A stretch of DNA of 64,000 bases from Rhodamnia argentea (lineage: Eukaryota; Streptophyta; Magnoliopsida; Myrtales; Myrtaceae), in assembly GCF_020921035.1 (NCBI RefSeq), contig NC_063154.1, positions 1,488,001 to 1,552,000 on the forward strand, in the 5' to 3' direction. The notes under the pieces were generated by a model. The model saw nothing but the letters and a program-made list of their open reading frames with translations, was not told where the DNA came from and did no database searches. How positions within the stretch are numbered: the first letter of the stretch is position 1; the number at the start of each line of letters is the position of its first letter. Both the position numbers and the translations under genes were made by a program. Of this stretch, positions 12,309 through 23,469 are shown in pieces.

Positions 12309-14011
12309 GATTTCACGTTCCCGACCACAAATTCGCAGGAAAAATGCCCGCTTAAGCTTCTTGTGGGGCTGGCTCAGGTCCGAGGGTCGCAAGATTTTTC
12401 CTGCTTCGCTTCTGAAGCTCGACTGATTGGATTTCACCAGAGGCACAGAGAGCAGCATGCTGTGTCCGTGGTTCGCTCGACGTTCGAGTGGATATTGCGG
12501 GGGTTACGTGGCAACATCTGCGTTGCTGGATTCAACAGATTTTTAGCAGGCCATGTTCACAATGTCTCCAGCAGACATAGGTTCACATAGATTTGTATTG
12601 TCCCGGCTTAGGTATATAACACAAATCATAGGTTGAAACGACAAGAAAAAGTCGATGAATAAGATTAAAAAAATAGTAAATTTTGATAAATAATGTAAAT
12701 GAGAGGTGCTCATCCAAAATCACTTTGTAATTCAATCGGTAAAACATATTAGTGAGTCGCTTATATAATAATCGGTAAGCCTCATGTAAGAGTCTAAGAC
12801 GACCGCAAGAAAAGCAAACAAAAGTTTTGGAAGAAAGATTAAGAAATCGGGTACTCTACAAACTATTAGAAAATTTATAATTTAATAAAGTCGTCGTTGC
12901 ATCGCCGGCAAGTTCTCTGAAAATCAAGTGGCCACTAATTTTTTTAATCAAATGTGTTTTACTTTTTACTCATTCTTTAAAAAACTTAATAAAACGAAAG
13001 GAAAAAGGATCGTTTTTGGATTGGTAGACTGGCGTAGATTTTTTTTTTTTTTTTTTTTGGGGGGGGTCCAAACTGTCGTAGATTAGAGAATGGTAAATTT
13101 GTTGGAAATAAAAAAATTGCCTAGAATTCGTTTGTTTCATGAATAATAAATAATTTTAAAAATATATTTTAAAGAAATAACAACTTTTATCTCTTAAAAT
13201 AACTTGTAAATAGAAAATGTTTTCAAACATCGATGAAATTTTTCGTTCATTCATTTTTATAAGAAATACAAACAAATCATTTTTTAAAGAAATGATGATA
13301 TGTTTGTTATGGTTGGAAACTTACCGTTGAACCCGGCAAGCTTATAAAATATGTTTTCACAAGCATCTGTCGGGCCGTTGAACAAAATCAGCTTCTGAAA
13401 TTTAATGTGAGAGCGAATGTGCTCAGACAAACCCTCGCTTCGTTTTGTTTTTACAGAGGCAACTGAAACGACCGAACACTAACTATAAAATTCCATATCT
13501 CCATGGCCAGAAAGGAGTTCTCAATGGATTTATCTTACTTCAATAGCGAAAGCAAAGTGACGAGATAAACGAATTTGTTCTTGCCCATGAACTGAGAAGC
13601 AAGGTATATGTTAGTTACAAACCTGAATGTATGGAGGTCGAACCACAGCAAAGCAACCAAGAAAATGGGAAATTAAATGCCCTCCACGGTTGACAATAAG
13701 ACTTCTTCACAAAGTAAGTGCAAAAAGAGAGACAGAGCTGCTAAAACCAAAACTGCACAATAACCACGAAAATGCACAATCAAAAGATAATGCCTACATT
13801 ATTAGTTCAAATCTAATGCTACCCAAGAGATTGACATTTTTATTACAGGCAAAATCCTCACCTAACTATGTTATTTTATTTCCTTTTTTTCCTAATAAAC
13901 CTCATCTAATGATGTCTTCTGTGCAGAAACCTGGGACAGTGTACTTTTACATGGTTTTGTATGTACAATACTGCAAACAAAATTAGCAAATTTTAGAACT
14001 TGAGGGTGCGT
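12309..14011. other. Intergenic region between MPH1 promoter and choline kinase 3' end
   Basis: The stretch just above 12308 is the MPH1 5' leader and promoter. The rest is AT-rich with homopolymer runs (for example T at 13041-13058) and no recognised gene. The open frame at 13627-13986 has no homology that I can name. 13090-13320 may be a decayed small inverted-repeat element. Confidence 0.45.
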
Positions 14012-16882
14012 TTAGCTGTCTCTCACACCATCAGAGGGAGAAGTTCCATGTGAGCTCAACAAAACGGGTCTAGTCGACCAATACTGTTCAAACCTCTGCC
14101 TTGCATATCCCATATAGTCAAAGTCGATTTCATTCACATGCTCCTGAAAAGCAAAGAGGAGGGCCAGGAAATAGTTGTAATGAGAAAGAAGAGCCCTACA
14201 TGCATATTGAGTAAGCTTCAAGAGCAGCCATCAACAGTCAAAACTCTAGTTTTCACGTGTCAAATACAAGGGCTTTCGCATTAATAAGGACCATGCTCTG
14301 TCTCACTGGCACAGCCATTCACACCACTGAGCCACAAAGTTTGTGATGTAATCAGGGCTAACATTGAAGTACCTACCGATATTATTCCCCACAAGCCCCA
14401 AAATAGATGACTTGCCAGCTTATACTTCTCAACATCTTGGAGCAGCTGCTCTACCTCAGCATCACTTTGTACATCACCTGCACAAAGTTTTACGAACATC
14501 AAAGTCTAAAAGATTAATTCAGCATGTTCAATAGAAAACATGATAAACATTAACTCCAGATGATCTTAAGATTCCTACTTTGCATCTTGTCCCATACAAG
14601 CGGAAAGAGATTATAAGTCAATTAACTGGTTTAACCAAATGTTGAAGAGCTAGTTCACTGTGCCCTAAAAAGAGTCAACAAGATATGCACAGAAAATCAA
14701 ATGGAGGAAAACCAGAAAGTGCTATGCAAATTAACATGCTTTTTCCACAAGCCTAGAGCAACAATCCGTGAAGAGAAAGTTTAAAGAATAGTACCTGAAT
14801 GACTCAAATATACGTGTATAAATCTTCGGCGCTCCTGTAAATCTGTAAATCATCATAGTTTTAGAGAAAGCATTTCTACTTGAGATAGATAATGACCAAG
14901 GAAGCAACAGCAGAGAACATAAAAACAAAAACTGCTCACCGGGATATTTTCCATAGTCCAAAATATGAGGAGTCTCGGAATGATAGTCAGCAGCCATCTC
15001 ACAGAAATGATTCGCAATATCGAAGGCAATGGGATTATAACTGGAATATTCATAGTCCTGACGAGGTGAGAGAGATGGAGAAAAATGGGAACAATAGATC
15101 TTATCAGAGGTTTCTTATCTGTTGAGCTTCCATATGGGAATTGAACAAGAAGAACTTATTCTAAGGAAATTTTCTTAATTGTATGAAAACGAGCAATGTT
15201 GCAGTGGAATTGAAAACACAAAGATGAGACACAAGATATTTTTCTATGTATAATCCGCACTAGCGTGATGCCTATCCATCTGCATTGACACTTCAGTATT
15301 CACAACACAGACTTACATAACGGCATTGAAATGAATAGAAAGAAGGATGCAGCGAATATCTTACAATAATGGTTATTGCTTTAGTGTCTTCATCCATCAT
15401 TATGTTACCATACTGTAAATCGTTGTGGCAAAATCCCATATGTTCCTCCCCTGCCAGCTTCCTTTGCAGCAAAAGAATTTCATCCTCAACGGCATCCAAG
15501 TTTACAGCCTCTGCTTCTCCTGAAGTAGCCATATCCTTGGCCGTCTTTAGCCACTTTCTGGAACATTAACAAAAGCATGGATGATTACTTTCTTTCCATT
15601 GACATTCTTGATATCAAAGGCAGAATTTATTCTAGCTAGGTCTTGAAATAGAAGTCACATATGAGTGAGACACATAAATTAGTCATACTTCCTCTTCCCC
15701 AAAGACACGAGTTACAAGAAAAGAAGTGAACACCTCTTTTAGGCAACAAGAGAAACGAGTACCTTAGTCTATACCAGAGAACAGCATTCTTTGGACCGGG
15801 CATATCCAGAGAATGGAACTCCCTCATTTTAGCTGCTATACGAGCAGAAATTTCAGAGTCACGCAGATCAGGAGCTGAAAGTGTCTGTAATCCACAGATT
15901 TAGAAGCTTAGTTTTTAATTCTTGCTGTTATATACAAATAATAAGATCAAGAAGCTTTTTCTGTCCACGTTCTCTTGATATCAACTTGGCAAAGAGTACC
16001 ATTTACAAACCTAGTGACACAAGAAAAACTTTTGTCACGCTAATGAATAACATGGAACCAACCAGATCTTCTTATGATTTTAAGAATATTATTACTGTTC
16101 GAGAATCATTCATCAACATGATGGTTAAAAAAAAAAGTGACGCCTGAGCAGAGAAATCCGGGACTCAAATTTTTCCCATGACATGTCCTTTGAGGAATAA
16201 AGGTATTTCGTGTTTTGCACACGACCCCAAGTATCTTAATCTGTGTAACAATCTAAATAATTTTCAATAATTATGTTACGGAAACACCAGCGAAGAATCT
16301 AAAAGCTAACAGAAATATCTGACCTTAACATATAACTGACATGTTGATTCTCCAATAACAGTTTACGCACTTCTTATATCCATCTATGAAAGATCCCATA
16401 TCAGTGCATCAAAACTCCAAATCCTCAATCCCATAACTAGCTACCTCAACATCGTCTTAAGTCTCTAAGGACCATGATAATGCGTCCCTTCCTAAATTGA
16501 ATGCCCAAGAATCCACCAAAATAGGGAAGAGAATTACCCGTGCATGGATGAACTCTTCAACTCGCCCATTAGAGAACCTACCCAACAGACGAGGCCCCTG
16601 CCCATGCTTAGACATAAACTCAAAAGTCCGGATCTCGTTGTCCCTGTCAAAGAACACTTCTACACCCTCACCGTAAATCCTAACTAGGACCTTTCGCGCC
16701 ACTCCATTGGTCGGCCACTTTATTTGGAAGACTTGATTTGTCATGGCACCCTTAAGTGGGATCACCTGTAATGCATTTGAGTCGAGCACATCATCCCACT
16801 CGGAAGCCAACGACCGTAACATCCTCTTTGCTTCCAAAGGTAAGTGATCTTTGCTGTCCATGGGATATTCAGAAGCAATCAT
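14012..16882 (-). CDS. Choline/ethanolamine kinase
   Basis: Seven coding exons on the minus strand: 16882-16538, 15884-15763, 15557-15365, 15057-14940, 14842-14795, 14477-14377 and 14143-14012. Phases agree and give 352 residues, the usual size. The enzyme phosphorylates choline (or ethanolamine) with ATP, the first step of the CDP-choline route to phosphatidylcholine, in the cytosol. Visible motifs: the phosphate-binding loop GAMTNQVF (45-52), RIYGEG (68-73), the catalytic Brenner motif HNDLQYGN (200-207, Asp202), the metal-binding IDYEY (220-224, Asp221), then [37 protein letters not shown] and [15 protein letters not shown]. The exon at 14842 must start at the upstream of two adjacent AG acceptors to keep this frame. 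An ATG at 16861 is an alternative start seven codons in. An acceptor at 16931 suggests an intron in the 5' UTR. Substrate preference cannot be told from sequence alone. Confidence 0.92.
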
Positions 16883-17690
16883 GGGAAAAGTCTGACAATC
16901 GTTTCCCCACAAGATAACCAATTGAGCTAACTGCAATCCGCAAATCGATCACCGAGGAAACTACAAATTAAGCATATCGCGAACACCGTAAGACGTAGGC
17001 CGTCAAAAGCAGATGATTGGCATGATATCCGACAACGTCAAAGTGCATTTCTTTTGGCCCAGCATTTAGTTCGACACAAATGACAAACATGCGCGAAACA
17101 ATAACATGCAAGAATGATCCTAGCGCAAATTTCCGAAAGGAACGACACCATAATTCGCGAGAGAGAGGAGGTGGGAGGGTGCACAACCACCTGAGATCGA
17201 GATTTTGGAGGTTCACTTCTCTCCTCTCAAGGCTTTGGGCTTGCCGTGCTTGCTGCCAAAGTCGACCTCAACCGGAGACGACGGAGATGGAAAAGGTCAG
17301 AGACGGCGATTAGGGCTCTCATGCAATCAGAGCAGAGAAAAAAAAAAAAAAAGTTGGAGGCAGCACAATGAAGATGCTTACCAGAACGACGATCAAAATT
17401 ATAGATGAAGGCAGAGAGGTGTCTTCCAGGAATGGAAGCGACAGCAATTGGGAAATCAACAGAAGATCGGCACGAGACGACGGAAATGGTGGCGTAGCAA
17501 GCGACGGACGAGAACGATGGAGAGTAAAAGTTACGCGGACCGACCCGACCCGGCCCGAATCAGGAAGGATGGCGTTCCAATTGCGAGGAGAGGAGAAGCC
17601 AAAATCGCACACGTGGGTATACACTTAGCCAAAACGTGTCGTAACGTAGGGATGATAAGGCACGACGCGATTCCTAAACTTTTACTTCGA
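16883..17690. promoter_or_regulatory. 5' leader and promoter region of the choline kinase gene
   Basis: On the minus strand a good splice acceptor (TTGCAG at 16936-16931) sits just above the start codon, so at least one non-coding 5' exon lies further upstream, probably around 17290-17430. The open frames on either strand here have low complexity and no family match. Confidence 0.45.
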
Positions 17691-18357
17691 GAAAAATCTC
17701 AAATAAAAGCATGAATTATGTCGAATTTAAAATGACCTTATTATCTCAAATAAGAACTTAAAGTAAATTTTATTTCAAATAAAAACTTCGAGTGACTATG
17801 ATTGTCTCAAATAAGGGCTTAACATTCATAGTAATAAAGGGCATTTTTATCCTTTAATTTTTTTGCATTTTTTTCTTTTCTTTACGCCACTGGGCTACTA
17901 CCAGTCATTGCTGATGCTCCCAGAGGGCTGGCCCTTGCTAGCCACAAGCGAGGAGACCAGCCTTACTTGTGGCAAAGAGAATATCCTTGCCTTAGGCGAG
18001 GGCAACGAGGGATGGTCATGCTAAGGGCGACGAGGGATGGTCACGCCTTGACTAGGGTCGCCCTCGCCAGATTGAGTAAGGCAACCCTCATCACAAGTGA
18101 CGTCGGCCCTTGCCGGATCCGGGCTAGGCTAGGGTGGCCTTTGCCCGGACCTCTCAAGATATCGCTAGCGGTCGATGACCGTGAGTTGACAATAAGAAAA
18201 GAGAAAATAGAGAAAGAAAAAAAAATCCAAAAAGTAAATAACAAAAATATCCTTGAGACTGTCCCGACCACTTCATATTCTTGTTTGAGATATAAAGATA
18301 CTTTAAGCCCTTATTTGAAAAAACAATGGCACTTTAGGTTCTTATTTGAGATTTTTC
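17691..18357. mobile_element. TIR element, about 670 bp
   Basis: The left end reads gaaaaatctcaaataa and the right end is its inverted form ttatttgagatttttcc. Further inverted matches run inward ('aagtgccattg', 'aataagggcttaa'). The core (17900-18170) is GC-rich with gagggatggtca-type repeats. No transposase is present, so it is non-autonomous. The open frame 17967-18383 inside it is not a gene. Confidence 0.65.
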
Positions 18358-19097
18358 CTTTAATTATTCAGGATAGTTTATGAATTTTAACTCAATATGC
18401 AATGTCATCTCCAAAGCGTAAATTTGCTCAATGTAATCCTAGGAATTTTATTACATATTTAACTTAGTTCCTAAACTATGATGAAAATGTTCAATATTGC
18501 AATTCTAGTTCATTAACAATATTGAGCAAATTCATATAATTCAGGGATTAGATTGAACATTAAACAAAAGTTTATGGACAGTCTTGTACATTGAAATAAC
18601 ATATATAAATTATATCGAATAAATTAAAATTTCGCGAATCACGTCACACACTATATCAAATTTCAGATTCTATTTATATCCTTATCCATGTAATGCAATA
18701 CAAATATGAGAAACTAGATTGGTTTCTTTGGGTCGGGCCAGCGAATGATGGAGAGTTAAGATGAGTTAAACCCGAATACTCTCCAATTCCATTTCTCTAC
18801 TCTAATGGATGAACGGAAGGGGATGACTGATCGTCTCCAACTCCGAGCGGCCATGGCCAAGATAAAGAGCAAGCAGGAGCAGTCCCCGGTCCCATCCGCC
18901 TAGACAGACTCGAGGAAGACAACGTAATTCAACCACTGCCTGCCTTTCGGTCGATCCCGGGGGACAAGGATGGGATGAGATGGGATGAGCCTCGCGACAA
19001 AATGTTGGTTCCTCAAGCTTAGTGGGAGCATCCGCAGCAGACGAATGGACAGACGCCCCCCTCGATTTACACGAGTGGAGTGCTGCTTTTTCACGCG
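18358..19097. other. Unassigned sequence left of the transposon nest
   Basis: AT-rich to 18720, then a more GC-balanced part (18780-19090) with open frames on both strands that I cannot assign to any family. It could be another gene fragment, but nothing supports that directly. Confidence 0.35.
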
Positions 19098-19231
19098 TAA
19101 GAACATCTTTGGAGTAAGTGCACCACAAGTTGTACGACGCTCACTTGAGTGTCATAATTTTTTTTTTGTTCATTTAAGTGTCATATTGGAGGAAAATCAT
19201 TCACTTGAGTGCCACTTCCGACAAATCGCTT

Positions 19232-19233
19232 AC

Positions 19234-19267
<34 letters not shown>
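19232..19267. repeat. (ATT)n microsatellite
   Basis: About twelve ATT units just inside the left end of the composite TIR element. Confidence 0.95.
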
Positions 19268-19269
<2 letters not shown>

Positions 19270-19358
19270 TTTTTAATGACACATGGATTTTTTTAAAAGT
19301 TTGTAATATTTTCTAGCATTTTTTTCTTTTTCTTTTTGTGGCCTTTTTCCCCAACCCA

Positions 19359-20452
19359 CTAGTCCTCGCCGTCCACTTCCCCATCGGCATTAGCCTCGTC
19401 GTAGGTGGAATCGATGTCGAAGTTTGCCGGCGACGTGGAATTGGAGTGGATTAGGGTGAGGACGGCGTAGTTCTTACGGAGGGAAGAGACGGAGTTGCCG
19501 ACGGAGGAGACATGGCAGCAGCGGGGGCAAGGGAGAGTGTTGTCGGGGGATGCGGCGAATATCCTGGAGAGGCGGTCCTTGCGGAACCCATGGCCGCATT
19601 GGAGGAGCAAAGGCACTCGGTCTTCCTCGTTGTTAGAGGTGTCAAATGGGTGGGTTGGGTCGGGTTTGGGTCGGGTCGAATATGGTCCGATCCATATTGA
19701 CTCATTTAACCCGTTTTGACCCATATTCATCCAATACAAATTCAATGACCCATACCCGACCCGTATTTCTTAAACATTCTATATTTAACCAAATCATACA
19801 ATGCTTGTTTTTTTTTTATAATTTGATATAAAAAAATGATATTGCTAAAAATGATATTTAATCAAACTAGGCTCCCCCTATCCCGACTAGCGAACTCGAG
19901 GCCGGATCCCGATGAGCCCCGAGCTCACCTAGGCTCGTTCGCACGGGGAGAGCTCGAGCTCACCTCGATCGGCCGAGCCTCGAGGCTCTCCCGAGCTCGG
20001 CCGATCTTGAGGCTCGCCAAATCTTAGCAAGCCGAGCTTGCCCTAGGCTAGCTTGTGGCCGTCGTCAACCAGTGGCGGCCAAGGTAGGAGAAAAAGGAAA
20101 ATAGAAAGAAAAGAAAGGAAAAAAAAGAAAAGAAAAAATTAATTTTATAACAAAGTAATAAAATATTAAAAAATCATATATTTTTTTTTAAAAATATTCA
20201 TAAAAAATTATTTATGATTCTCTAGTTGTCTTACCTAACTCATTTATGCCTAACCTGTTTATGACTCATTTCAAACCCATTTAGAACCTATTAGATTTTT
20301 AAGTAACCCATTTATGACCCACTAAAGCACATAAGCTAACCCATTTTTGACCCACCATCATCAAATATGGGTTGAATATGGGTTCTAGACCCATTTTGCC
20401 ACCTCTACTCGTTGTAGAGCGTTTGGCATACGGAGCAACAAGGCACTTTCAT
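19359..20452 (-). pseudogene. KEG-like RING E3 ligase fragment, split by a hAT-type insertion
   Basis: On the minus strand the frame starts at ATG 20452 (MKVPCCSVCQTLYNEE), is cut at 20408, and resumes at 19633 after removal of the insert and one target copy. It continues EDRVPLLLQCGHGF, then CPRCCHVSSVGNSV, LRKNYAVLTLIHSN and a short tail to TAG at 19359. This is the N-terminal C3HC4 RING of KEEP ON GOING, an E3 ligase that controls ABI5 turnover; the full protein has a kinase domain, ankyrin and HERC2-like repeats, all missing here. Two zinc ligands in CGHGFCKxCL are now Arg (CGHGFRKDRL), so the RING is unlikely to fold. The sequence upstream to about 20760 looks like a 5' leader with TC-rich runs and may have been taken along. 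Confidence 0.75.
19634..20407. mobile_element. hAT-type non-autonomous element with 8-bp target duplication
   Basis: The ends are inverted repeats: left tagaggtgtcaaatggg and right cccattttgccacctcta. The 8-base target CTCGTTGT stands on both sides (19626-19633 and 20408-20415). TA(G)NGGTG-like ends with an 8-bp duplication are typical of hAT elements. Inside are many repeats of gggtcgggt and 'acccatttatgac', plus a GC-rich 'gagctcg' core (19870-20050). It sits in the coding part of the KEG-like fragment. Confidence 0.85.
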
Positions 20453-20483
20453 TTCCCCTCCGATTCCTCCCCCTCCCACCCCC

Positions 20484-20486
<3 letters not shown>

Positions 20487-20518
<32 letters not shown>
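20487..20518. repeat. (TA)n microsatellite
   Basis: About sixteen uninterrupted TA units next to a CCCTCCC-rich stretch in the leader of the captured KEG-like fragment. Likely variable in length. Confidence 0.95.
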
Positions 20519-20520
<2 letters not shown>

Positions 20521-21089
20521 CTTTCCCAGAAGCTGGAAGCGAGCAGGTGGAGGAAAAGCGCCGAATGGGGCTAGATTAGGGATTGGGTTCGGGACTCGAA
20601 GAGATCAAAGTTGAAGTCGAGGAGCTGGATAGATCCATGAGAGATGAGGACAGAGGAGCCCGAGGAGGGATCAATCGATTGATGGAACGACAAGAGAGAG
20701 AGAGAGCTTTCTAGAGAGAGCATGTGTGAGTGCTTTAGAGAGAGAGATAAATATATGGTGAGGGCCTTCGCGCCTTGGCCTGCGGCCGCCGAAGCCTCGA
20801 CGGCCATCACCCAAAGTCGTCGCGGCCTCACCGGCCCAGGGCGAGTCGGCCCTCACCCCTAGGCTGGTCGGTGGTGGCCGGCAAGGGTCGCTGCTCGTTG
20901 GTAACCCTCGCCGGCCAAAGCAACAAACACCAAGCGAGAATAAAAAAAAAATTGCAAAATAAATAAAAATTTATGAAAAATTCCACTTGTACATTAAAAT
21001 ATTCAAAAAAATCGTTTTGCCGGTGCCACGTCGACTTTTCCGACATCCATGTCGGCTTTTCCGATGAGCACGTAAGGGATGGCACTTAA

Positions 21090-21845
21090 GGGCCCTCATG
21101 AAAACACTTCAGAAATTCCATTTCTGCGCCGGAGAAATGCGTTTGATAAAAACCTGATCGAAGTAGAAATCATTTGGTAAAAAAATTGACTTATAGCAGG
21201 ATTTTTAACTTATGGTAAGATTTTTCACTTCTGATAGGATTTTTGGTCAATTTTGAGAAGTAAAAACTTTTAACTCTCGGCTCTAGAATCACTTCTTGGA
21301 CCACACCCGCCTCCGCCGACCACCGTTGCTGCCACCGCCGGTCGCCGACCACGGCCGCTGCGATCACCGGCCACCAACCATCGCCCACCCACTGCCACCT
21401 ACCACCTTCGCCACCTACCGCGGCCGCCGACCACTGTCTCTACCTGCCGTGGTCGCCAACCGCCGTCGCCGGCCACCCCCCCTCGCCGCCCGACCACCGC
21501 CATTGCCACCACCGCTGCCACCTTCTGACAACCGCCGCCTCCAACCACTGCCGACCACCGCCGCCACGGACCACCGCCGCCACGGACCACCACCACCACT
21601 GCCGCTGCCGACCACCACCGCCGCAGGCCCCGACAGCCTATCGGCCGTCGACCGTCGCCGTCGAAGATTTTGTTAATAATGTTTCAAAAGTAGAAATTTT
21701 CAACCGTTACCAAACCAATTTTTCTGATAAGAAGTCAATCTGGAGCAGAAGTAGAAAAATCAACTTCGACTTTTGAGAAGAAGTAGAGAAATCAACTTCT
21801 AATTAGGAGTTGATTTCTCGTAGAGAAGTGTTACCATGCGCGCCC
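21090..21845. mobile_element. Harbinger/Tourist-type element (family 4) with TAA target duplication
   Basis: The ends are gggccctcatg and its inverted partner catgcgcgccc, flanked by TAA on both sides (21087-21089, 21846-21848). Subterminal arms 'agaaatcaacttct' are inverted repeats. The core 21300-21660 is a degenerate minisatellite of ccaccgccgacc units. Open frames there on both strands (for example 21296-21676) are products of the trinucleotide bias and not genes. Related copies lie at 26102, 51104 and 53314. Confidence 0.85.
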
Positions 21846-21952
21846 TAAGTGGTCAATTTTTTAAAGTTATGGTACTCAAGTGAGCGAAAAAAAAAAATTA
21901 AGACACTTGAGTGAGCGCCGTACAAAAGTTATGACATTTGCGATGTCCTTAT

Positions 21953-22368
21953 CCCTAGCATCTTTTTTAATTGATGGAACTCTATGAATAGCGAAATAAA
22001 TTGGACCATACCGTATTATAATATTTCAAGCCAGAAAATTAGAGCTATCAAAACAGTTTGGCGGTCATCTCACAAGATTGTGCGAATTAGATCACTCTTA
22101 GCAATCAAACAAAAGAAGTCGATAACTGTTTGTGGCTTTCGATTCGTCCCCGGTGTTTAGTTTAAAGTCTGTGATCTTGATTGCTCTTCAGGAAAAGTCT
22201 TACACTGCACTCGCGGCAAACACAGTTCAATTTTATTTATTTTTCTAAATTGCAGCAAACGGAGGAACGGGGAAAATAAAAAGATAAATGCGCGACATTG
22301 CCCATAAAACCTTGTCTTTTCATCATATTCCTGTCGTCTTCTTTTTTTTGTGGGGTTTCGATTCCCAC
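21953..22368. other. 3' flank of the carboxylesterase gene
   Basis: No gene is seen. The part nearest 22368 should hold the 3' UTR of the minus-strand carboxylesterase. Confidence 0.5.
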
Positions 22369-23382
22369 TCAGTGCTTCTTGATGAACTCGGTGATGCCTG
22401 CGATGAGCCGGTCGGTCTCGGCGGCCGTGTCGGGGTCCGTGTCCGTGGCCATCTTGTTCAGATAAAAGCTATGAGTCATCCCTCGGCTCACCAGCAACTC
22501 CACCTCCTTGTTCGCCGCCTTCATCGCCTCGTAGTACTCCATCTCTGTGTCCACCACCAGGTCCTTCTCCGCCACGCAGAGCAGCAACGGCGGCAACCTC
22601 AGCCCCTCCATCGGCGCCGCCCCCGGCCCCATCGGGCATGTAATTGGGTGGTCCTTGGTCGAACCCATGGGCAGCCCGAGGCTTAGGAACTTGTCCAACA
22701 TGGCCCTATTCAGGAACGGTGTCTCGGGTTGCTCCAGCTCGGACCGGCTCCGCTCCGACCGCACAAACCCCGGGTGGATCGGGATCGCCCCGGCCAATCT
22801 CACTGGCCCCAAGCCCTCCGCCTCCCCGGCTCTGCGAGCCACCTCGTGCACCACATTGCCTCCCGAACTGTCTCCAATGAGGAAAACCCTAGTAAAATCC
22901 GCACGCTCCTCGAGCCATGGCTCGTGGGATTCGCCCCTAGCCACCGAGCTGAGCCACTCGAGGGCCGCGTAGCCGTCTTCCATGGCCGCAGGCAGCCGGT
23001 GCTCCGGGGCCAGCCTCAGGTAGGCCGAGACGCATATGACCCGGGCCGAGGCGACCAGCTTGGCGTAGGTGTTGTAGTACATGAACCAGTCGGCCTGGCT
23101 GATGCAGAAGCCGCCGCCGTGGAAGTGGAGGAAGACGGGGAGCTTGGCGGAATCGGCCTCCAGGACGTCCTCCGGGAGGTAGATGCGGACCCGGCGGCCA
23201 GACTTCTTGTCAGTCACGATGTCACGGACGGCAACCCCGGCGATGAATTCCTCATGGGGAGGCACGGGCTCGGCCATGAACTTGGCCTCCGGTGGCCCGG
23301 TCCACGTCCGGTCGACGGAGCCGTCCTCATAGACTCGGAGCCAGCCGGGGACCTCGTCCACGATCGTCGTTTGTTGAACCAT
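22369..23382 (-). CDS. Carboxylesterase of the plant CXE / GID1-like family
   Basis: A single-exon gene of 337 residues, normal for this alpha/beta-hydrolase family. Motifs visible: the oxyanion-hole HGGGF (88-92), the nucleophile elbow GDSSGGN (170-176, Ser172), the acid in AEKDLVVD (Asp274) and the catalytic base in GMTHSFY (His304). The triad is complete, so it should be an active serine esterase and not a GID1 receptor, where the His is lost. The N-terminus VDEVPGWLRVYEDGSVDRTW and the block KFMAEPVPPHEEF are typical of one CXE subgroup (Arabidopsis CXE6-like, from memory). Such enzymes cleave small ester substrates, including hormone conjugates and xenobiotics; the natural substrate is unknown. 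No signal peptide is seen, so it is probably cytosolic. The coding part is markedly GC-rich compared with its flanks. Confidence 0.92.
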   Translation of the reverse strand: MVQQTTIVDEVPGWLRVYEDGSVDRTWTGPPEAKFMAEPVPPHEEFIAGVAVRDIVTDKKSGRRVRIYLPEDVLEADSAKLPVFLHFHGGGFCISQADWFMYYNTYAKLVASARVICVSAYLRLAPEHRLPAAMEDGYAALEWLSSVARGESHEPWLEERADFTRVFLIGDSSGGNVVHEVARRAGEAEGLGPVRLAGAIPIHPGFVRSERSRSELEQPETPFLNRAMLDKFLSLGLPMGSTKDHPITCPMGPGAAPMEGLRLPPLLLCVAEKDLVVDTEMEYYEAMKAANKEVELLVSRGMTHSFYLNKMATDTDPDTAAETDRLIAGITEFIKKH

Positions 23383-23459
23383 AGTGTTTAGCTAGGAACC
23401 ACTATGTGATGTAGGTAGTGGGCTGTTCCCAGTGAGTTCCTCTTTCAGTTCTTTGGCCA

Positions 23460-23465
23460 TTTATA
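23460..23465 (-). promoter_or_regulatory. TATA box of the carboxylesterase gene
   Basis: TATAAA on the minus strand about 80 bases above the start codon at 23382, at a suitable distance for a short 5' leader. Confidence 0.6.
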
Positions 23466-23469
23466 ATGG

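Larger units (their letters stand above)
19098..21952. mobile_element. Composite TIR element (family 3) carrying a KEG gene fragment and two nested insertions
   Basis: The left end (19098-19170) and right end (21840-21952) are inverted relatives: left has gttgtacgacgctcacttga and the right complement has tttgtacggcgctcactcaa, each followed by cttaagtgcca-type repeats. A short relative with the same ends occurs at 44062-44382. Between the ends lie a KEG-like RING exon with its leader, a hAT-type element (19634-20407) and a Harbinger-type element (21090-21845). I saw no clean target duplication outside, so the outer limits are approximate. The nested order is supported because removing each inner insert restores continuous sequence. 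Confidence 0.6.

Noticed and set aside
14795-14835. Choline kinase exon read as [13 protein letters not shown]
   Set aside because: This comes from using the inner acceptor; the outer acceptor gives the conserved [16 protein letters not shown] and agrees with the next exon.
21296-21676. Proline-rich and glycine-rich open frames on both strands
   Set aside because: They lie in the ccaccgcc core of a Harbinger-type element and are open in several frames at once because the repeat lacks A/T-rich stop codons.
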